DNA from: Streptomyces sp. SN-593
GTDB taxonomy: Bacteria > Actinomycetota > Actinomycetes > Streptomycetales > Streptomycetaceae
Direction of reading: 5' to 3'
Length of the DNA: 64,000 bases
Assembly (NCBI RefSeq): GCF_016756395.1
Contig: NZ_AP018365.1
Coordinates: 7,939,501 to 8,003,500, forward strand
Shown here: positions 60,485 through 64,000 of the stretch, in pieces
Numbering within the stretch: position 1 is the first letter of the stretch
Layout: the number at the start of each line of letters is the position of its first letter
Position numbers and translations under genes: made by a program
The notes under the pieces: model-generated
What the model saw: only the letters and a program-made list of their open reading frames with translations
Database searches by the model: none
What the model was told of the DNA's origin: nothing

Positions 60485-60569
60485 CCTATGGGGGGCGGCC
60501 CCCATATTCCGCCCGGGCGGGGGCCGCGGCCGGCCCGCGCGGTGGAATGCGGGGGGCACTCCCCATAGG
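60485..60569. promoter_or_regulatory. Paired CCTATGGGG palindromes upstream of lanM
   Basis: CCTATGGGG (60485-60493) and its inverse CCCCATAGG (60561-60569) bracket the region. Inside the left half TATGGGGG (60487-60494) and CCCCCATA (60499-60506) form a perfect 8-base hairpin with loop GCGG. Three half-sites of the same motif suggest cooperative binding by a local LuxR-type regulator. Confidence 0.6.
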
Positions 60570-60835
60570 AAGACGCGGCCGCGCGGGCGAGGCTCGACCC
60601 ATCACGACGACGGGCTCGGCGTCGGCCGCCAGCGGGGAAGCGGGTGGCCACGTCCACGGTCCGGCTGCACGCGGCGCCGCACCGGTGCGGTGTCGCGCTC
60701 GGTGCGGTGCCGATGCGGTGCCGTGCCCGACGCGGCGCCGTACCGGCGCGGTCGCGGCGGCGCTCCGACGGGGGCGGCGCACGTCCCCGCCCGGGCTGCG
60801 CCCGGACCGCGCCGGTACGGAACAGGGGAAGCGAG
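60570..60835. other. Gap between the lanM promoter motifs and the small ORF at 60836
   Basis: GC-rich, with imperfect repeats of GCGGTGCCGxxGCGGTGCCG near 60680-60730. The longest open frame here (ATG 60644, 102 codons) has random-like composition until the segment listed at 60836. The promoter for the LuxR gene should be in this region; none was recognised. Confidence 0.35.
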
Positions 60836-60952
60836 GTGGCAGCGGGCGTGCGGGAGGCGTACGGGGCCGCCCGCGGGTCCGTCCCGCCCGACCTGCCCGA
60901 CGCCGTGGTCCTCGGCACGTCCACGCAGGAACTTTGGGGAGGCACGCCATGA
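60836..60952 (+). CDS. Small ORF translationally coupled to the LuxR gene
   Basis: 38 codons from GTG 60836 with AGGGGAAG upstream. The end reads PPDLPDAVVLGTSTQELWGG then TP. Its TGA overlaps the next ATG (ATGA). It could be a translated leader or a small peptide gene; the DLPDAVVLG segment has the look of a RiPP leader-core junction but contains no Cys. Speculative. Confidence 0.35.
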   Translation: MAAGVREAYGAARGSVPPDLPDAVVLGTSTQELWGGTP

Positions 60953-62400
60953 GCGATGACCACCAGGCCGTCGAGCGGCCGGCGCAGGGCCCCGGCACCG
61001 CTCAGGCACCCGCGGCGGGCAGGGAATCCGCTTCCGGCGCCGCGGGAGGCACCTCCTGGTCCGGTGCCGCGCCGCGCGCCCGGCGGTCGGCCGACCCGGA
61101 CGGGCGCGTCCTCGTCCTCCGCTCCCCGGCCGCCCGCGCGGCCGGCCGGCGCCTCGCCCGGCAGCGCCCCCACCGGACCGTCCTGGCCTTCCAGCGCTCC
61201 TACCGTTCCGCGGTGCCGGCGGCGCGCGAGCGGGCCCGGATGGAGGAGGTGCTGCTGGGCGGCCGGCACCCGGCGCAGGACGGCGACGCGGCCCGGCTGG
61301 GGGCCGCGGTCGCCGAGGCGACCGCCGTCGCGGCGGTGATCGAGGCGCCCCGCAGACAACTCCTGCTGGCGGTGGACGCGGTGTTCCGCGGCCGGTTCGC
61401 GGAGGCGTCCGCGCTGGTGGAGACGGCCTGGGAGGACATCGACCGGCTGCGGCTGCACGGCCTCGGCAGCCACGCGCTGGCCGTGAAGGCGCTGATCCAC
61501 GCCCACCAGGGCGAACGCGACGCGCTGGCCGAGGCGTCCACCCGCTTCGACGCCTGGCGCGGGGACCGCGAGGACGAGGTCCCGATCGTCGAGGGGCTCG
61601 GCCACGCGGTCTGCGAGCTGCTGCACGGCGCCGGCGACGCCGCGCGGGCGCGCCTGCGCCACCTCCACCCCGGGGACGACGGCCGCGCGGGGGGCGGGGA
61701 GCCTTCCGGCACCCTCCAGTTGTGCGGCCCGTACGGACTCACCCTGCTGCTGGACTGCCTCGACGGCACGGCGGGCCGTGACGACCACGCGGCGATCGCC
61801 GCCCACCCGGCCGCCCGGCTGCCGTGGAACGCGCACTTCGTCCACCTCGCCGAGGCCGTGGTGGCCGGCCGCGAGGGCGACGCCTCCGCCGCCGAGGCCG
61901 CGCTCAGGCAGGCGCTCGCGGCCGCCGCCGGCTACCCGCCGGCCCGCCACCTCGGCCTGGGACTGGTCGCCCGCGCGGCCGCCCGCGACGGCTGGGGCGA
62001 GCCGGTCCGCTGGCTCCAGGAGGCCGAACTCTTCTACGCGGCCCACGGGATCGACCCCGCCGTGCGCCACTGCCGCAGCCTGCTGCGCGAGTTGGGCGAG
62101 CGGGTGCGGCAACGCCGGCACGGCAGCGGGGACGTGCCCGACCGGCTGTGGCACCTCGGGGTGACCGTGCGCGAGTTCGAGGTGCTGGTCCTGCTCGACC
62201 GCCGGCACACCAACCGCGAGATCGCCGCGGAACTCCATCTGTCGCACCGCACGGTCGAACGCCACGTGGCCAACCTCCTGGAGAAGACACAGGCGGGCAA
62301 CCGCCGCGAGCTGGCCGCGCTCCTGGCACCGGAGCCGAGGGAGTCGAGGGAGCCGAGGGAGCCCGGGGGGTTCAGGGAGCCGGTCGGGGTGGGCGGGTGA
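60949..62400 (+). CDS. LuxR-type regulator resembling the C-terminal half of a LAL
   Basis: 483 residues from ATG 60949 (GGGGAGG upstream). There is no ATPase domain or Walker motif. The body is helical, and from about residue 275 it parallels the LAL at 54008-56989: DHAAIAAHPAARLPWNAHFV against DEHAAIAADPNAALPWNRQF, and RVRQRRHGSGDVP against TVRQRRHGTPGVP. It ends in a LuxR HTH (LTVREFEVLVLLDRR-type VTVREFEVLVLLDRRHTNRE; SHRTVERHVANLLEKTQAGN). A repetitive tail (PRESREPREPGG) comes from a 9-base DNA repeat near 62332-62370. Divergent from lanM, so it probably regulates the lanthipeptide genes. Confidence 0.85.
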   Translation: MSDDHQAVERPAQGPGTAQAPAAGRESASGAAGGTSWSGAAPRARRSADPDGRVLVLRSPAARAAGRRLARQRPHRTVLAFQRSYRSAVPAARERARMEEVLLGGRHPAQDGDAARLGAAVAEATAVAAVIEAPRRQLLLAVDAVFRGRFAEASALVETAWEDIDRLRLHGLGSHALAVKALIHAHQGERDALAEASTRFDAWRGDREDEVPIVEGLGHAVCELLHGAGDAARARLRHLHPGDDGRAGGGEPSGTLQLCGPYGLTLLLDCLDGTAGRDDHAAIAAHPAARLPWNAHFVHLAEAVVAGREGDASAAEAALRQALAAAAGYPPARHLGLGLVARAAARDGWGEPVRWLQEAELFYAAHGIDPAVRHCRSLLRELGERVRQRRHGSGDVPDRLWHLGVTVREFEVLVLLDRRHTNREIAAELHLSHRTVERHVANLLEKTQAGNRRELAALLAPEPRESREPREPGGFREPVGVGG

Positions 62401-62515
62401 TCCCCGCCCGTGTGCCCGCGCCCACCGTCGCCGGACCGACGGCCCGGGCGCTTCCGGGTGGGCCGTCCGGCGCGACGCCCCTCCAGGTGCTCGCGGTGCT
62501 CCAGGCGCCGGGCCG

Positions 62516-62915
62516 GGGCGGTCGGACAGGATCGCCGGGCCGGGCAGCCCGGCGGTCGCCTCGTCCAGGCGGGCGGCGAGGTCCCGTAGCTGCTCGTCGT
62601 CCCGCGGGTACGCGGTGATGATCTTGCCGCACTGGGCGCGGTCGTAGGTGCCGGAGGTCATCTGCTCGACGGTCCCCAGGTCACGGGCCGTCTTGAAGGC
62701 GCACCCGGCGCGGACCAGACTCCGGCGGCGCGGTGCGGGACCTCCGGCGCGGAGAGCCGGGTCGTCGAGACGTGCAGCTTCCAGCCCTGCACCCGGGACG
62801 TGTGCCGCGGCGGGGTGACCCGGCACCAGACGCCGTCGTCCTCGACCTTCCAGTCCCGCTCGTCCAGCGCGGCGAGCACGGAGCGCACCACGTCTTCCAG
62901 AGGAAATGTGAGCAA
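62516..62915 (-). pseudogene. Fragment of a LanL-type (class IV) lanthipeptide synthetase lyase domain
   Basis: The first frame (TTG 62913-62915) reads FPLEDVVRSVLAALDERDWK then VQGWKLHVSTTRLSAPEV. Near 62725 the homology jumps frame to LVRAGCAFKTARDLGTVEQM, TSGTYDRAQCGKIITAYPRD and LDEATAGLPGPAILSDRP. This is the N-terminal phospho-Ser/Thr lyase portion shared by LanL/LanKC enzymes; the QGWKLHVS, CAFK and GPAILSDRP blocks are diagnostic. The kinase and cyclase domains are absent and there is at least one frameshift. It lies between the LuxR gene and the LanKC gene. Confidence 0.75.
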
Positions 62916-63365
62916 GTGAACCCACTTCCAACGCCCGGCCGACGGAGCCGGACCCCCGGCTCGCGAACGGCCCCACTGCGGAGGCGCCCGCCGCGACCGA
63001 GCATGGGGGGAAACCCCTGCCCCGACCCTCCCGCCCCCGCGTCGTCCCGTCTCCGTCCCGTCGCCGTCTCCGTCCCCGGGCCCGGCGGGGCGCGCCGGGA
63101 GGGTCCGGTGCGGGAGACGGGGCGACGGGCGGGAGCGGGGGAAGTTGGGTGCTCAGCACCCATGTCCGGGGCGTGGGCCGCTGACATCGTCGGTTCCGGT
63201 CGCGCAGGGCGCCCTGGTCGCCCTGGTCGCCCCGGTCGATCCGGTCGCTCCGGTCCGGTCACGGCGCGGAGCGCCGGGAACCCGACGCGCTCCGCGGCGC
63301 CGCGGCAGCGGCCCCACCGCACGAACGGCGCGCGCCGCGTGTCCACGACGAGGGAGGAGGGTCTC
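62916..63365. promoter_or_regulatory. Upstream region of the LanKC gene group
   Basis: A 450-base gap with the 17-base palindrome at 63146-63162 and, at about 63208-63261, a 9-base tandem repeat (CGCCCTGGT, CGCCCTGGT, CGCCCCGGT, CGATCCGGT, CGCTCCGGT). No other gene is supported. Confidence 0.5.
63146..63162. promoter_or_regulatory. 17-base palindrome upstream of the LanKC group
   Basis: TGGGTGCTcAGCACCCA, perfect 8-base arms around a single base, 204 bases before the small coupled ORF. A likely operator for these genes. Confidence 0.55.
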
Positions 63366-63518
63366 GTGCCGACGCATGACGAGAACGCGGGGAAGCCGCC
63401 CGCGCCCGCCCCCTCCCGGCAGTCCGCCGCCCCGCGGCCCGGCCGCCCCGGTGGCTGTGCCGACCGGAGCGGCCCGACGGTGCCCGCGGTCGGCCGGCGC
63501 GCGGAGGCCACCCCATGA
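63366..63518 (+). CDS. Small ORF coupled to LanKC, candidate precursor peptide
   Basis: 50 codons from GTG 63366, preceded by a very strong ribosome-binding site (GAGGGAGGAGG, 63350-63360, five bases before the start). The product reads VPTHDENAGKPPAPAPSRQS, a basic Pro-rich part, then GRPGGCADRSGPTVPAVGRR and AEATP. Its stop overlaps the LanKC ATG (ATGA), so the two are co-translated. The single Cys after a GG pair, followed by Ser and Thr, could be a core peptide, but the class III Ser-x2-Ser-x(2-5)-Cys motif and an LLDLQ-like leader motif are absent. May instead be only a coupling leader. Confidence 0.5.
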   Translation: MPTHDENAGKPPAPAPSRQSAAPRPGRPGGCADRSGPTVPAVGRRAEATP

Positions 63519-64000
63519 GCGTCGACGTGTTCACCTTCGCCGACCCCGACTTCTACGTGCCGCCGTCCGCCGTCGCGGACCGCGGGCCCCACCTGCGGCC
63601 CGCAGCCGCACCGGACGGCTGGACCGCCGTCAGGACCGGGTGGTGGACCGGGTGGACCCCCGCGAGCGGCCCGCGGTTCGGGGACGGCGACCTGCGCGTC
63701 TACGCCTCCGCGGGCCCCGAACCGCTCCAGCCGGTCCTGGACGCCTTCGCGGCGGCGTGCTTCGCGCGCGGCGTCCCCTTCCGGCACGTCGCGAACCAAA
63801 GCGTCCACCACCACCTGAACCACCCGCGCGGATCGCGCGCGCAGGCCGGCAGGTTCTGCGTCGCCGCCCCCGCGGACGCGGCCGCCGCGGAGGACCTGGT
63901 GCGGGCGCTGCACGCGGCGGCGGTCTTCGCGGCCTCGGCCGCCCCGGCGGCCGAGGCGCACCAGCAGGCCGCGCCGACCGTGCGCCACGGCCGCGTCCCC
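63515..64000 (+). CDS. Class III lanthipeptide synthetase LanKC, N-terminal part (runs off right edge)
   Basis: 162 codons visible from ATG 63515. The start MSVDVFTFADPDFYVPPSAV is the LanKC opening (typically ADPxFY). The lyase-domain blocks follow in order: DLRVYASAGPEPLQPVLDAF (GWKIHVSA-like position), ARGVPFRHVANQSVHHHLNH (AFKHLRS-like), and PRGSRAQAGRFCVAAPADAA (GSSGKFVTIYPAD-like). The kinase and cyclase domains must lie beyond 64000. The sequence is divergent from typical members, so a LanKC-like subfamily is likely. Coupled to an upstream 50-codon ORF. Confidence 0.8.
   Translation, partial: MSVDVFTFADPDFYVPPSAVADRGPHLRPAAAPDGWTAVRTGWWTGWTPASGPRFGDGDLRVYASAGPEPLQPVLDAFAAACFARGVPFRHVANQSVHHHLNHPRGSRAQAGRFCVAAPADAAAAEDLVRALHAAAVFAASAAPAAEAHQQAAPTVRHGRVP

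Noticed and set aside
60370..60948. Upstream extension of the LuxR gene
   Set aside because: Residues before ATG 60949 are Arg/Gly/Ala-rich and overlap the lanM start region; a strong GGGGAGG supports the later start.
1..64000. tRNA, rRNA, insertion sequence or integrase genes
   Set aside because: No cloverleaf with a recognisable T-loop, no rRNA segments and no transposase or integrase motifs were noticed when reading both strands; a short tRNA could still be missed by eye.

Overview
The window is very GC-rich, uses GTG starts often, and carries families typical of Streptomyces and relatives: GH92 enzymes with Tat or Sec signals, SpoIIE-type phosphatases, MmyB-type XRE regulators, a LAL regulator and several lanthipeptide genes. 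It is best read as accessory chromosome of a Streptomycetaceae actinomycete. All names come from reading motifs and family features in the translations; no database search was possible.

Layout. (1) 1-9.99 kb: a polar amino acid ABC permease cut by the left edge, preceded by a small leader peptide; a divergent Ku/LigD end-joining pair; then small metabolic and regulatory genes (DinB-like, GNAT, XRE, aldo/keto reductase, DUF779, epoxide-hydrolase-like, HxlR). A roughly 160-bp palindromic intergenic element lies at 7142-7304. (2) 10.3-27.7 kb: a secreted glycan-degradation block with three GH92 alpha-mannosidase-family enzymes, one GH78-like six-hairpin glycosidase and one beta-helix protein. 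It is punctuated by perfect terminator hairpins and by LacI-type palindromes (GACAACGTTGTC before two GH92 genes, TGAGAGCGCTCTCA before the beta-helix gene). A PAS-SpoIIE phosphatase sits inside it. (3) 27.7-32.2 kb: a minus-strand nitrogen-compound operon: NCS1 permease with a Cys-rich tail, GntR regulator, amidase and AtzG-like small subunit. (4) 32.4-45.9 kb: a membrane protein, a YciO/Sua5-like protein, a LuxR regulator divergent from a large secreted subtilase-like protein, an MDR dehydrogenase/LysR pair, a sorbosone-dehydrogenase-like lipoprotein, a nucleotidyltransferase, a YqeY-like protein and a decayed hydrolase. (5) 45.8-53.9 kb: an XRE regulator, a stand-alone type III polyketide synthase, DoxX and universal-stress proteins, and a large PAS/GAF/SpoIIE/HATPase protein whose phosphatase motifs are mutated. 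(6) 54-64 kb: a lanthipeptide region with a LAL regulator, a mersacidin-type precursor lacking cysteine, an intact class II LanM, a second LuxR protein resembling only the C-terminal half of the LAL, a broken LanL-type lyase fragment, and the start of a class III LanKC gene with a translationally coupled small ORF.

The most unusual system is (6). A full-length LanM with complete zinc ligands is paired with a precursor that has Ser/Thr but no Cys and so cannot form ordinary intramolecular lanthionines. Signs of three lanthipeptide-synthetase classes lie within about 7 kb. No tRNA, rRNA, CRISPR array, transposase or integrase was recognised.
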